Shown one piece after another: positions 1 to 9,739 of a stretch of DNA of 64,000 bases. Origin of the DNA: Acidihalobacter prosperus (GTDB taxonomy: Bacteria; Pseudomonadota; Gammaproteobacteria; DSM-5130; Acidihalobacteraceae); the NCBI RefSeq assembly GCF_000754095.2, contig NZ_JQSG02000006.1, positions 480,637 through 544,636 on the forward strand, in the 5' to 3' direction. The notes under the pieces are model-generated. The model was not told the origin of the DNA and did not search any database. It saw nothing but the letters and a program-made list of their open reading frames with translations. Within the stretch, counting starts at the first letter, position 1. Each line of letters starts with the position of its first letter. A program made the translations under genes and the position numbers.

Positions 1-291
1 GATCAGGCGCGCGTAGGGCGATTCCGCGAGCTGGTAGTAGTCCTGGCGGTCGCCGGGCCGGCTGACGCGCTCGATCACGCCCAGAGACGAAAGAATCCGC
101 GCATTGGTGCAGACGCTGGCCCGGCTGACCTGCAGCCGCTCGGACAGTTCGGAAAAGCTCACCGGGCCGCCGTTGAGCACCATGAAGCCGAGCATGCGGC
201 CGGCGATGCGCGGCAGGCCGTCCGACTCGATGGAAAGCCCCACGCGTTCTATGAAGCATTCGAGGGCGGAAATTTCGGGATGTGCGCTCAT
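1..291 (-). CDS. GbsR/MarR-like transcriptional regulator (N-terminal part)
   Basis: The reading frame begins at an ATG at 291 and runs off the left edge after 97 codons. It contains a winged-helix region (residues about 25-85) with the pattern GRMLGFMVL, then LSERLQVSRASVCTNARIL as recognition helix, then a wing around RPGDRQDYY. This arrangement is typical of the GbsR branch of MarR regulators, which control osmoprotectant or transporter genes. The C-terminal effector region is not visible, so the ligand cannot be guessed. The upstream stretch 301-345 is unusually A/T rich for this window and has GTTT...AAAC half-sites, so it probably holds the promoter and an autoregulatory operator (inference). 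Confidence 0.7.
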   Translation of the reverse strand, partial: MSAHPEISALECFIERVGLSIESDGLPRIAGRMLGFMVLNGGPVSFSELSERLQVSRASVCTNARILSSLGVIERVSRPGDRQDYYQLAESPYARLI

Positions 292-369
292 GAGGCAATT
301 CTAAACGTTTCGTTTGTTTTGTAAACACTGAACAACATAAACGCACACGGACGGATCGAACCATCGACC

Positions 370-933
370 TCAGGGCCGGCGCGCGAGCCAGTTGGCGAGC
401 GAGGCGAGCTGCGCGGTCAGGACGTCGAGCGGGAAGGCCGCGTTGGCCGGGCTGGGGTTCGGCGTCACCCAGACCGGCACGCCGTCGAGCGTCTGCGACT
501 GCAGACCCCATACGGCGGCGGGCGCCTCGCCACTGGTGTAACGCAGATACTGCGACCAGGGCGTACGCCCCTGAAACCAGATCGCGCGCGGCGCCAGTCC
601 GTGCAGGCGCATGCGCAGTGCCGATGCGCCCGCGCGGTAGTCGGCGGCGCGCAGCTGGGCCACCCCGGGCGTGGACCGCTTGACCAGATCGGTGAAGCCG
701 ATGCGGTGCGCCTCGAACAGGCGACGCATCGAGTCCGGGCTGGGCGAGAGCGTTTCGTCGATCAGGCCGGAGGCGTTGAGCATCGGCCAGAAGCGGTTGC
801 GGGGATGCGCGAAATAGACCTGCGCGGCGACGGACGCGGGAGAGGGATTGAGTCCCACCGAGATCAAGCGCAACCCCGGCGCGAGCAGATCGGGCAGGGT
901 CTCCGGCGGGATCAGCGACTCACGCGGATCCAC
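370..933 (-). CDS. mug: Mug/TDG-family mismatch-specific uracil-DNA glycosylase
   Basis: A 187-residue protein of the uracil-DNA glycosylase superfamily, Mug/TDG branch, which removes uracil or other damaged bases from mismatches in double-stranded DNA. The first active-site motif is near residues 26-33 (VGLNPSPA, matching the GINPG-type motif) and is followed by FAHPRNRFWPML. The second motif is NPSPANAAF near the C-terminus. Length matches the family (about 165-190). The start at 933 lies inside the 3' end of the upstream receiver gene (22-nt overlap), so the two are probably co-transcribed. No regulatory signal of its own was seen. Confidence 0.85.
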   Translation of the reverse strand: MDPRESLIPPETLPDLLAPGLRLISVGLNPSPASVAAQVYFAHPRNRFWPMLNASGLIDETLSPSPDSMRRLFEAHRIGFTDLVKRSTPGVAQLRAADYRAGASALRMRLHGLAPRAIWFQGRTPWSQYLRYTSGEAPAAVWGLQSQTLDGVPVWVTPNPSPANAAFPLDVLTAQLASLANWLARRP

Positions 934-1352
934 AGCACCTCGCCGTCGCGTGCGATCGGGCGTTTGGGGATCAGGTAGTCGGCACGGTACACCACGCCGA
1001 GAAAGAAGCGATTGAGGGTGAAGGCCCAGCGCGCGTCCAGCGCCGTGGTTGCGCTGGCCACCTGGCCGCGGAAGCCGATGCGGCGGGCATGACGCAGCAC
1101 CTTGAGCCCGGCCAGCTCCGTCTCCATGGAGATGTCGGTGACCACCGCATCGTAACGCTCACGCCCGGCATCGAGCATGGCCATGCCTTCCGCTGCGGTG
1201 CGGGCGCGCTCGCAGGTCGCGCCGCGTGCGGCAAGGTCCGCCGTCAGTCGCTCGGCGTAGAAATCATTGTCGTCGACCACCAGCACGTGCCTGAAAGCGG
1301 GCGATTCGCCCACCGCCAGCCCGTGCCAGCGCCGGATGGGCGTGGTGGACAT
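912..1352 (-). CDS. Stand-alone response-regulator receiver domain protein
   Basis: A 146-residue protein consisting almost only of a CheY-like receiver. Acidic pocket residues are D27-D28 (VLVVDDND), the likely phospho-acceptor is D73 (VVTDIS), and K130 (IPKRP) is the conserved lysine. No output domain follows. Residues 1-20 form a short N-terminal extension. No histidine kinase is encoded nearby, so the cognate kinase is unknown. The gene overlaps mug by 22 nt. The stretch between beta-4 and K130 (ALDARWAFTLNRFFLGV) is longer and more hydrophobic than in CheY, so it may be a divergent or pseudo-receiver. Confidence 0.7.
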   Translation of the reverse strand: MSTTPIRRWHGLAVGESPAFRHVLVVDDNDFYAERLTADLAARGATCERARTAAEGMAMLDAGRERYDAVVTDISMETELAGLKVLRHARRIGFRGQVASATTALDARWAFTLNRFFLGVVYRADYLIPKRPIARDGEVLWIRVSR

Positions 1353-1509
1353 GCCTGCCTCTGCGCCGAAGGGCGCGCCTGTAAGCAGCCGGCTTTGTAC
1401 CTGCCGCCGGCGACGCTGTCAAACCGAGTCCTTCATGCATCTGCCGCAGATACGTAGCGCGCAACCTGATAGGCTATTTTCCCGACGCCCTCCACCACGC
1501 GCGAGAAAC

Positions 1510-2892
1510 ATGAAACGAGGCAGCCAAGAAGACGGCCGTATTCTGATGCCCTGGGAACGCGCGCTGGACCGCGTGCTCACCCCGTTCGAAGAATTCATCC
1601 ACCATCAGACCACCGGCGGCATCCTGCTGCTGAGCGCGGCGCTACTGGCCCTGCTAATCGCCAACTCGCCGCTGGGACCAGCCTATCAGCATCTGCTGCA
1701 CGCCAAGCTCGCCCTGCGCTTCGACGGCTGGGTGCTGTCGCTTAGCCTGCATCACTGGATCAACGACGGCCTGATGACCTTCTTTTTTTTCCTGGTCGGA
1801 CTCGAAATCAAGCGCGAGCTGCTGGTCGGTGAACTGTCCGACCTGCGCCAGGCCGCCATGCCCGCCATCGCCGCGGTCGGTGGCATGTTGGTGCCCGCCG
1901 GGCTGTACATGCTGACCGTTCACGATCCGCTCGGCGCGCGCGGCTGGGGCATTCCGATGGCCACCGACATCGCCTTCGCGGTCAGCGCCCTGGTGATACT
2001 CGGGCGACGCATCCCCGCGGGACTGATCACCTTCCTGGTCGCGCTCGCCATCGTCGACGACCTCGGCGCGGTGGTCGTCATCGCCGTGTTCTACACCGAA
2101 AACCTCGACCTGATCCCGCTGGCCGCGGCGGGTGGCCTGCTGTTGCTCCTGATCGTCTTCAACCTCGGCGGCATCCGCCATCCGCTGCCGTATTTCCTGG
2201 TCGGCGTGCTGATGTGGCTGGCCATGCTGCAGTCGGGCATCCATGCCACCATCGCCGGCGTGCTGCTCGCACTCACCATCCCCTCGCGCCCGAAATACGA
2301 CCCGCAGGGTTTTTTACTCAGCATCGACAAACTCATGGACCGCTTCCGCACCCACGATCGCGGCGACGGCAACATCCTGGCCAATCAGCGCCAGTTCTCC
2401 ATACTGCAGGCCGTCGAGCAGCGCGCGCAGAGCGCCGCCACGCCGCTGCAGCGCATGGAGCACGCGCTGCACCACCCCGTCGGCCTGATCGTGATGCCGC
2501 TGTTCGCGCTGGCCAACGCCGGCATCCCGCTCGGCCTCGGCGAGCTGCACCTGGCGCTCGGCTCGCCCATCCTGCTCGGCGTCGCCGCCGGGCTGGTGCT
2601 CGGCAAGCTGGCCGGCGTATTCCTGTTCACCTGGCTGGCCGTGCGGCTTGGCGTCGGCCATCTACCCACCGGTACCGACTTCCGCCACATCGTCGGCATC
2701 GGGCTGCTGGCCGGCATCGGCTTCACCATGTCCATTTTCATCACCGAGCTTGCCTTCACCGGTCACGAACAGGCGCTGACATTCGCCAAATCCGGCATTC
2801 TTCTGGCCTCGCTCGTGGCCGGCATCGGCGGCTATCTCTGGCTGCGTTTCGCCATCCCGAAACCGGCCGCCACCACAAGCCCGACGACCTGA
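1510..2892 (+). CDS. nhaA: Na+/H+ antiporter NhaA
   Basis: A 460-residue inner-membrane Na+(Li+)/H+ antiporter that exports sodium using the proton gradient. About twelve hydrophobic segments are visible. The discontinuous-helix motif ATDIAFA gives D153 and the ion-binding pair is D183-D184 (VDDLGA). Both sites are essential in NhaA. The C-terminal half keeps FALANAG and GIGFTMSIFI. I chose the ATG at 1510 because the family begins with a short cytoplasmic helix (here PWERALDRVLTPFEEFI). The frame is open further upstream, but that part is not family-like. Its presence suits a salt-exposed organism. Confidence 0.95.
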   Translation: MKRGSQEDGRILMPWERALDRVLTPFEEFIHHQTTGGILLLSAALLALLIANSPLGPAYQHLLHAKLALRFDGWVLSLSLHHWINDGLMTFFFFLVGLEIKRELLVGELSDLRQAAMPAIAAVGGMLVPAGLYMLTVHDPLGARGWGIPMATDIAFAVSALVILGRRIPAGLITFLVALAIVDDLGAVVVIAVFYTENLDLIPLAAAGGLLLLLIVFNLGGIRHPLPYFLVGVLMWLAMLQSGIHATIAGVLLALTIPSRPKYDPQGFLLSIDKLMDRFRTHDRGDGNILANQRQFSILQAVEQRAQSAATPLQRMEHALHHPVGLIVMPLFALANAGIPLGLGELHLALGSPILLGVAAGLVLGKLAGVFLFTWLAVRLGVGHLPTGTDFRHIVGIGLLAGIGFTMSIFITELAFTGHEQALTFAKSGILLASLVAGIGGYLWLRFAIPKPAATTSPTT

Positions 2893-2914
2893 ACCGCCCA
2901 GCAGAGGAGCTGTC

Positions 2915-3496
2915 ATGGCACGCACCCCCTCCACCATGCTCGAACTCGGCACGCCGGCCCCGCGCTTCAATCTGCCGGAACCGGCCGCCGACCGCGACGT
3001 CACCATAGACGACTTCGCCGACGCGCGCGGTCTGCTCGTCGTCTTCCTGAGCAATCACTGCCCCTATGTGCACCGCATCCGCGAGGCGCTCGCGGACTTT
3101 GCGCGCGAATACGCGGCGCACGGGATCGCCACCGTCGGCATCAACGCCAACGACGCCAGCCGCTACCCCGACGACGCGCCGGAAAAGATGGTCGAGGAGG
3201 TCGAACGCTTCGGCTACGAATTTCCCTACCTGTTCGACGAACGCCAGTCCGTGGCCAAGGCCTATCAGGCCGCCTGCACACCCGATTTCTTCCTGTTCGA
3301 CGGCGAGCGCGGTCTTTACTACCGCGGCCAGTTCGACGACGCCCGCCCGGGCAACGATGTGGCCGCCACCGGCCGCGACCTGCGCGCCGCATGCGACGCC
3401 CTCCTCGCCGGCGAGCCGGCACCCGCGGAACAGCTGCCCAGCCTTGGCTGCAACATCAAGTGGAAGCCCGGCAACGAGCCGGATTATTACGGCTGA
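2915..3496 (+). CDS. Thioredoxin-fold redoxin (peroxiredoxin-like, single Cys)
   Basis: A 193-residue cytoplasmic redoxin of the AhpC/TSA-like thioredoxin family. The fold begins after the LGTPAPRFNLPEP segment, and the putative reactive cysteine is C49 in SNHCPYV. The resolving position of a classical CxxC is not a cysteine. A further Cys lies in QAACTPDFFLFD, which holds the cis-proline-like TPDFF. Small proteins of this type are annotated as thioredoxin family protein with unknown partner. The gene starts 22 nt after nhaA with a GAGGAG ribosome site, so it is likely co-transcribed with it. Confidence 0.8.
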   Translation: MARTPSTMLELGTPAPRFNLPEPAADRDVTIDDFADARGLLVVFLSNHCPYVHRIREALADFAREYAAHGIATVGINANDASRYPDDAPEKMVEEVERFGYEFPYLFDERQSVAKAYQAACTPDFFLFDGERGLYYRGQFDDARPGNDVAATGRDLRAACDALLAGEPAPAEQLPSLGCNIKWKPGNEPDYYG

Positions 3497-3556
3497 GACG
3501 CGCCCCAAGCCCATCGTGAGGGGCGGTACGCCGAGGGCGGAACCGGCACGTCGCGC

Positions 3557-3910
3557 TCAACCCCGCGCGGCGGCCACCGCCTCGCGAATCGGCCGTACCG
3601 GACGCAGCTCGATACAGCCGACACGGGCCGGAGGAATGCCGGACGCGATGCGGATGGCCTCGTTGAGGTCCCGCGCCTCGATCAGATAAAACCCCGCAAG
3701 CTGTTCCCGCGTTTCGGCGAAAGGGCCGTCGGTCAGGATCAAGCGATCGTTCCTGACCTTCAGCGTGGTCGCCGTTTCCACCGGCTGCAACGCTTCCGAG
3801 GCAAGGCAATGCCCGCTTTCACGGATCGACGCGTCGTAGTCGACGCAGTCCCCGTCCGGCAACGCCTGCGCGCCGTGCTCGTCCAGATACACCAAACACA
3901 CGTATTTCAT
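3557..3910 (-). CDS. YCII/DGPF-domain protein (distal partner of ECF42 sigma)
   Basis: A 117-residue YCII-related protein carrying the signature DGPFAETREQLAGFYLIEA in the middle of the chain. Such small ferredoxin-like-fold proteins have no firmly assigned reaction, but they are the hallmark partners of ECF42 sigma factors. The start at 3910 (MKYVCLVY) is the family start. It is the last gene of a leftward five-gene run headed by the sigma factor. A second, different YCII copy lies two genes upstream. Confidence 0.85.
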   Translation of the reverse strand: MKYVCLVYLDEHGAQALPDGDCVDYDASIRESGHCLASEALQPVETATTLKVRNDRLILTDGPFAETREQLAGFYLIEARDLNEAIRIASGIPPARVGCIELRPVRPIREAVAAARG

Positions 3911-3971
3911 CCCGGCTGCCTCCATCGTCTCGACGCTGCCGTCCGCGCTGTCTTCCGCCCGCACCGACTCT

Positions 3972-4439
3972 TCAGGCGGGACCGTCGGCGACCGACTGCC
4001 GAATGTCCTCGGGACTGACATCGCGCACGTGGGTGGCCACGGACCAGCGATGCCCGAACGGATCCTCCAGCAAGGCATAACGGTCGCCCCAGAACATATC
4101 GGCGAGCGGCATGACGATCCGGGCGCCGGCGGCAACCGCCTTGGCGACGACCGCGTCCACATCCTCGACGTACAGATGGATGGTGACCGGGGAGCCCTTG
4201 AGGGCCCTCGGGCCGAAGGAACCATATGCCGGGTATTCGTCGACCAGGAAAATGGCCGAATCCCCTATCCGCAGGTAGGCGTGCAACAGCCGGCCCTGCG
4301 GATCCGGCAGCCGCGCCATCTCCCTTGCCCCGAAAGCCTGCACGTAGAACGCGATGGCCTCGCTCGCGCCATCGCAGATCAGATGCGGCGTAACCGTGCG
4401 CATGTCGGGGGGGATGGGCCGGATGTCTGAATGCGTCAT
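3972..4439 (-). CDS. VOC (glyoxalase/bleomycin-resistance, PhnB-like) protein
   Basis: A 155-residue VOC-superfamily protein with two beta-alpha-beta-beta-beta modules. The segments VTPHLICDGASEAIAFYVQAFGA and the ending DPFGHRWSVATHV are typical of the PhnB-like branch. It may bind a divalent metal through H and E residues, but the substrate is unknown. The ATG at 4439 is preceded by a GGAGGAG site, which is why the open frame further upstream is not used. It is part of the ECF42 sigma-factor operon. Confidence 0.85.
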   Translation of the reverse strand: MTHSDIRPIPPDMRTVTPHLICDGASEAIAFYVQAFGAREMARLPDPQGRLLHAYLRIGDSAIFLVDEYPAYGSFGPRALKGSPVTIHLYVEDVDAVVAKAVAAGARIVMPLADMFWGDRYALLEDPFGHRWSVATHVRDVSPEDIRQSVADGPA

Positions 4440-4455
4440 GTGGAATCTCCTCCGG

Positions 4456-4905
4456 TCATGAGGCACGCGGATCGCGCGCGTCTTGGCATTTTGCCTGCAG
4501 TTCGCCCTCAAGGACGCGGAAACGCTCTATCGCGTCGCCGGCTTCGAAATCATCCGATGCCATCAGCGGGCGCACTTCGATTTCGCAATCGCCGCCGTCG
4601 GTGGTCGGGTTCGGATAACGTCGGCTCCACTCGATCGCCGTCTCGCGCGAGTCGGCCTCGATCAGGGTATAGCCGGCGATCAGTTCCCGGTTTTCCGCAA
4701 AGGGACCGTCGACCACGCAGCACTCCCCACCTGCATAACGCACGCGCCACCCCTGGCTGCTGGGCTGTAGGCCGCTGGCGTCGAGCAGCATGCCCGCCTG
4801 GGCGAGCGCCTCGTGATATTCGGCCATTCGCGCGATCAGCGCCTCGCCGGGCATACGGCCTTCCTCGGATGCTTGCGTTGCCTTGACTATGATCATGAAG
4901 CGCAT
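4456..4905 (-). CDS. YCII/DGPF-domain protein (second copy)
   Basis: A 149-residue YCII-family protein with the core VVDGPFAENRELIAGYTLIEA and a C-terminal extension after EIEVRPL. It is longer than the 117-residue copy downstream, and the two are clearly paralogous but divergent, so they are not a recent duplication. A strong AAAGGAGG ribosome site sits just upstream of the ATG at 4905. It belongs to the run controlled by, or acting with, the ECF42 sigma factor. Confidence 0.85.
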   Translation of the reverse strand: MRFMIIVKATQASEEGRMPGEALIARMAEYHEALAQAGMLLDASGLQPSSQGWRVRYAGGECCVVDGPFAENRELIAGYTLIEADSRETAIEWSRRYPNPTTDGGDCEIEVRPLMASDDFEAGDAIERFRVLEGELQAKCQDARDPRAS

Positions 4906-4967
4906 GGCTTCCTCCTTTGGTATCGATGCCCGGCCGCAAACCAGCGGACGGGCGGTCGTCAAGCGGC

Positions 4968-5459
4968 TCAGTCCTGCCCGTAAGCTCGTTGCAAGGCTTC
5001 CAGGTCCAGCTTTTTCATATTCATAAAGGCTGTCATCACGCGCCCCGATCTTTCGGGATCCGGATCGCGCATCATGGCGTTCATGTCGGTCGGGACGACC
5101 TGCCAGGACACGCCGTAGCGATCCTTCAGCCAGCCGCATTGCTGCGCCTGCTCGTCCCCGCCCGCCGTCAGCCTCGCCCAGTAATAATCGATCTCGGCCT
5201 GTGTCTTGCAATCGATCTGCAGCGAAATCGCTTCATTGAAGCGGAACAGCGGGCCACCGTTGAGCGCGACGAAATCCTGCCCGTCCAGCACGAACGCAAC
5301 CGTCATCACCGACCCGGCAGGACGACCGTGGACCTCGCGGCCAGCGTCGCCGTAGCGGCTGACGGCTTCGATCCTGGCGTTGGGGAAAACCGAAACATAA
5401 AAGCGTGCCGCATCCTCGGCCTGATCGTCGTACCACAGGCAGGGCGTAATTCTCTGCAT
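4968..5459 (-). CDS. PhnB-like VOC protein (3-demethylubiquinone methyltransferase-like fold)
   Basis: A 163-residue VOC protein of the PhnB/YdcN type, with MQRITPCLWYDDQAEDAARF at the N-terminus, GGPLFRFNEAISLQI in the centre and WQVVPTD near the C-terminus. Databases often label such proteins 3-demethylubiquinone-9 3-methyltransferase, but they have no SAM-binding fold, so that name should not be taken as function. The start at 5459 is preceded by GGAGGG. It is the first partner gene after the ECF42 sigma gene, with 171 nt between them. Confidence 0.85.
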   Translation of the reverse strand: MQRITPCLWYDDQAEDAARFYVSVFPNARIEAVSRYGDAGREVHGRPAGSVMTVAFVLDGQDFVALNGGPLFRFNEAISLQIDCKTQAEIDYYWARLTAGGDEQAQQCGWLKDRYGVSWQVVPTDMNAMMRDPDPERSGRVMTAFMNMKKLDLEALQRAYGQD

Positions 5460-5630
5460 GATGGAAGCCCTCCAGGTGCGGGCATCGGCCAGCCCCATGC
5501 CCGCTATACCCTATGGTCGATCCGAGCAGGCGGGAATCGACAGCCGGACGAAAAAAATCGTGTCCCCTTGCCGCAGCCGCCTGCGGCCATGCGGCAGGCC
5601 TAACCCGCGAACCCATAGCGTGAACAGACC

Positions 5631-6890
<1,260 letters not shown>

Positions 6891-7045
6891 TCACCTGCCC
6901 TCCATGCTTCGCGTCAGCCCGGCACCCGTGATCCTCGACCACCGCGACACACGCCGTGCCACCCCGGCCCCAGAACTTATACGCCAGCACCGACGGCGGC
7001 GCGACCTGCCAGCGGACGAAAGCCAGCGCCCACGGCGGCCGCGCT

Positions 7046-8425
7046 TCAGGGCAGGCGACGCCAGGCCCAGAGCGCCACGGCGATCTGCAGCGATCCGCCG
7101 AGCGACATGGCGAGGGTCAGGCCGCGGACGTTCGGGTGGAACAGGGCGTACAGCGTGCCGAGGAGGGCGATGCCGAGCGTGGCGCCGGCCATCCGCGCGA
7201 CGTTGACGAGGGCGGCCGCGCTGCCGGAGTGGCGTGGCTCGACCGCGCCGACGGCCGCGCCCATGAGCGGTCCGGTCGCCAGCCCCATGCCGAGACCGGC
7301 CAGCACCAGCCCTGCCTGCGACGCCGCAAGCGTACCGTCGACGACGCTGCCGGCGACCACGAGCAGGCCGACCCCGATCATGCCTAAACCGCCGCCGATT
7401 ACGCTGCCCAGCCCCAGCCTGCGCGTGAGATGTCCCGAAAACGGCGAGCCGAGGGCAAACACGAGCGCCATCGGCATCAGCGCGAAACCGGCGCCGGCAG
7501 GCCCCAGCGTGCCAGCGGTCTGCCAGTACAAGGGCAGCAGAAACACGGCGCCGTACATGCCGAAGGTCATGGCGGCGGTGGCCGCCATCGCGCCCTGAAA
7601 GACCGGCTGGCGAAATAACGGCAACGGCACCATGGCGGCATTGCCATGACGGCTTTCGACCCGCACGAACAGCGTGCCCGCAATCGCCGCGATCGCCAGC
7701 GCCATGGCGGACAGGATCGGCGCGCGCTGCAGCTCGATGCCGGCCAACGCCAGTGCGCCCAGGCTCAGGGCGCCGAACACCTGGCCGCCTACGTCGAAAT
7801 GGCGACCCTCGCGATGTGCCGACTCGGGGATCGTACCCAGAGCCAGTGCGGCGGCCAGGAGCGCGAACGGCAGAGCCAGGACAAACACGCTGCGCCAGCC
7901 GAAGGCATCGACGAGCAACCCGCCGGTTACCGGCCCGATGGCGAAGGCGAGCCCGTTGCAGGCCGCCCAGATGCCGAGCACCCGCGCCCGTCGCTCGGCA
8001 TCCGGCCACAGCACGCGTATGAGCGCGAGCGAAGCCGGCATCAGGCATGCGGCCCCCAGGCCGGCGAGCACGCGTCCGGCCAGCAGCGCGTCGATGTCGG
8101 GCGCGAGCGCGCAGAGGATCGAGGCGACGGCGAACACGGCTGCGCCGGCGACGAACACGCGGCGCCGGCCGAACAGATCGGCCAGCAGGCCGCCGCTGAG
8201 CAGCAGGGCGGCGTAGACGAGGTTGTAGGCGTCGACCACCCATTGCAGAGTCGCTACCGGGACGCGGAAATAATGCCCGATGGGCTGCACCGCCAGATTC
8301 GTCACCGAGGTGTCTATCTGTGCGATGAGCACGGCGGCGCACAGTGCGGTCAGTAGGGCGATTTCGCGTGCGGGCGCGGTGCGATTCGTCGAGGTATTCA
8401 TGGCTGAGAGGCTGTCGTTGGACAT
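7046..8425 (-). CDS. MFS drug exporter, DHA2 (EmrB/QacA) type
   Basis: A 459-residue inner-membrane major facilitator transporter. Motif A-like GLLADLFGRRRVFV lies between TM2 and TM3, and motif C-like GPVTGGLLVDAFGWR is in TM5. About 14 hydrophobic segments can be drawn, as expected for drug:H+ antiporter family 2. The start is uncertain: 8425 (MSNDSLS) has a weak AGG upstream, and an internal ATG lies at 8401. It is followed downstream by the ECF42 sigma gene on the same strand (155-nt gap), and a VOC gene lies upstream. The substrate is unknown. Confidence 0.85.
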   Translation of the reverse strand: MSNDSLSAMNTSTNRTAPAREIALLTALCAAVLIAQIDTSVTNLAVQPIGHYFRVPVATLQWVVDAYNLVYAALLLSGGLLADLFGRRRVFVAGAAVFAVASILCALAPDIDALLAGRVLAGLGAACLMPASLALIRVLWPDAERRARVLGIWAACNGLAFAIGPVTGGLLVDAFGWRSVFVLALPFALLAAALALGTIPESAHREGRHFDVGGQVFGALSLGALALAGIELQRAPILSAMALAIAAIAGTLFVRVESRHGNAAMVPLPLFRQPVFQGAMAATAAMTFGMYGAVFLLPLYWQTAGTLGPAGAGFALMPMALVFALGSPFSGHLTRRLGLGSVIGGGLGMIGVGLLVVAGSVVDGTLAASQAGLVLAGLGMGLATGPLMGAAVGAVEPRHSGSAAALVNVARMAGATLGIALLGTLYALFHPNVRGLTLAMSLGGSLQIAVALWAWRRLP

Positions 8426-8495
8426 GGTCGACCTGCATGGGCTGCATGAATAGGGCGGCCGCGGGGGATCGCCCCCACGGCCGCGACGCGAAGCA

Positions 8496-8864
8496 TTACT
8501 TGGGCGCGTGCACGCCAACCCGGTTGCCTTCCGAATCGATGAAGATGCCGATGTAGCCGATGTCTTCGCTGACCAGGGTCTTTTGCAAGACCACGCTGCC
8601 GCCCGCGGCTTCGACGCGTCCGAGCACGGCGTCGACGTCCGGTGTGGCGTCGAGGTAGATCAGCGTGCCGTCGCTGCCGGGCTTGAGGGCAGCCATCTGC
8701 GTGACCGCGCCGGAGGTGGCCGGCATCTCGTAGGGGAAGATGCCGAACCGGGCGCCCCCCATTTCCTCGCGGCGAAGCGTGGTCTGCATGACGGTCTCGT
8801 AAAAGCGCACGGCGCGCTCGAAATCGACGGCGGGTATCTCGAACCAGTTGATGACGCGTTTCAT
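8496..8864 (-). CDS. VOC-family (glyoxalase-like) protein
   Basis: A 122-residue single-domain VOC protein with VINWFEIPAVDFERAVRFYE at the N-terminus and FIDSEGNRVGVHAP at the end. AGGAGG lies 8 nt before the ATG at 8864, which fixes the start. It is transcribed divergently from the WYL regulator at 9029. The shared intergenic region holds an operator-like inverted repeat, so it is probably the regulator's target. The substrate is unknown. Confidence 0.85.
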   Translation of the reverse strand: MKRVINWFEIPAVDFERAVRFYETVMQTTLRREEMGGARFGIFPYEMPATSGAVTQMAALKPGSDGTLIYLDATPDVDAVLGRVEAAGGSVVLQKTLVSEDIGYIGIFIDSEGNRVGVHAPK

Positions 8865-8947
8865 CTCCAAATCCTCCTGAGTGGCTTGCGGGTTACCGGC
8901 TCGGTTGCCGGCAAAACCAGCCTAAGCCCCCGAAGCTGCCAGCGTTT

Positions 8948-9009
8948 TGTCAGGAGATGGGGTGATTTTCTGCGTGTGCGCGACACTCCTGACACACCCT
9001 TGTCAGGAG
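8948..9009. promoter_or_regulatory. Operator-like triple repeat of TGTCAGGAG between VOC gene and WYL regulator
   Basis: The 9-mer TGTCAGGAG occurs at 8948-8956 and again at 9001-9009. Its exact reverse complement is at 8986-8994. The last two form a perfect inverted repeat with a 6-nt spacer (8986-9009), ending 19 nt before the regulator's ATG. The placement fits an autoregulatory operator for the WYL regulator that also controls the divergent VOC gene (inference). Confidence 0.6.
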
Positions 9010-9028
9010 GGTGGGCTAAGCTTGGGAC

Positions 9029-9727
9029 ATGAGACGTGCCGACCGACTGTTCAAGATCGTCCTGCTGCTCGGCCGCGGGCGGGTGGTGACCGCGCGCCGC
9101 ATGGCGGAGGAACTGGAGGTTTCGGAGCGCACGATCTACCGCGACGTCGCCGACCTGATCTCGGCGGGCGCGCCCATCGACGGCGAGGCCGGCGTGGGCT
9201 ACCGCATGCGCGCCGGCTATCAGGTGCCGCCGCTGATGTTTGACGGCGATGAACTGGAGGCGCTGGCCCTGGGGGCGGCCATGGTGCGCGCCTGGGCCGA
9301 CCCCGAACTCGCGAAGGCGGCGGATCGCGTGCAGGCGAAGATCGACGCGGTGCTGCCGAATCATCTACGCGGGCGCTGGGACCGCGAAACCCTGCTCGCG
9401 CCGGACTTTTTCATCGCGCCGGAGACGGTGACCGGCATGGCGGAATTGCGCCGCGCGATCGACCGGCGACTGATGGTGCATCTCGCCTACCGGCGTGACG
9501 GCGGCGAATCGACTGAGCGGGTCGTGTGGCCCCTGGGGCTGGCGTTCTGGGGGCTGAAGTGGACGCTGGGTACCTGGTGCGAGCTGCGCGGGGATTTCCG
9601 CACCTTCCGTCTCGACCGCATTCAGGGGCTGCACGTGCTGCCCTCGCAGTTTCCCGATCTGTACGGCCGCCGCTTCGAGGACTACATCGCCGACGCGCGC
9701 GAACGGCGGCCGGCGTCGGGCGATTGA
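9029..9727 (+). CDS. YafY-type HTH/WYL-domain transcriptional regulator
   Basis: A 232-residue regulator. An HTH_11 winged helix lies at residues 1-60 (RRMAEELEVSERTIYRDV) and a WYL domain at about 135-220, with WPLGLAFWGLKWTLGTW and the arginine-rich end FRTFRLDRI. WYL proteins sense small ligands or nucleic-acid fragments and usually control a neighbouring gene. Here the divergent VOC gene is the obvious candidate. The triple TGTCAGGAG repeat lies directly upstream of its start. Confidence 0.88.
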   Translation: MRRADRLFKIVLLLGRGRVVTARRMAEELEVSERTIYRDVADLISAGAPIDGEAGVGYRMRAGYQVPPLMFDGDELEALALGAAMVRAWADPELAKAADRVQAKIDAVLPNHLRGRWDRETLLAPDFFIAPETVTGMAELRRAIDRRLMVHLAYRRDGGESTERVVWPLGLAFWGLKWTLGTWCELRGDFRTFRLDRIQGLHVLPSQFPDLYGRRFEDYIADARERRPASGD

Positions 9728-9739
9728 GGCACGCCGCCG

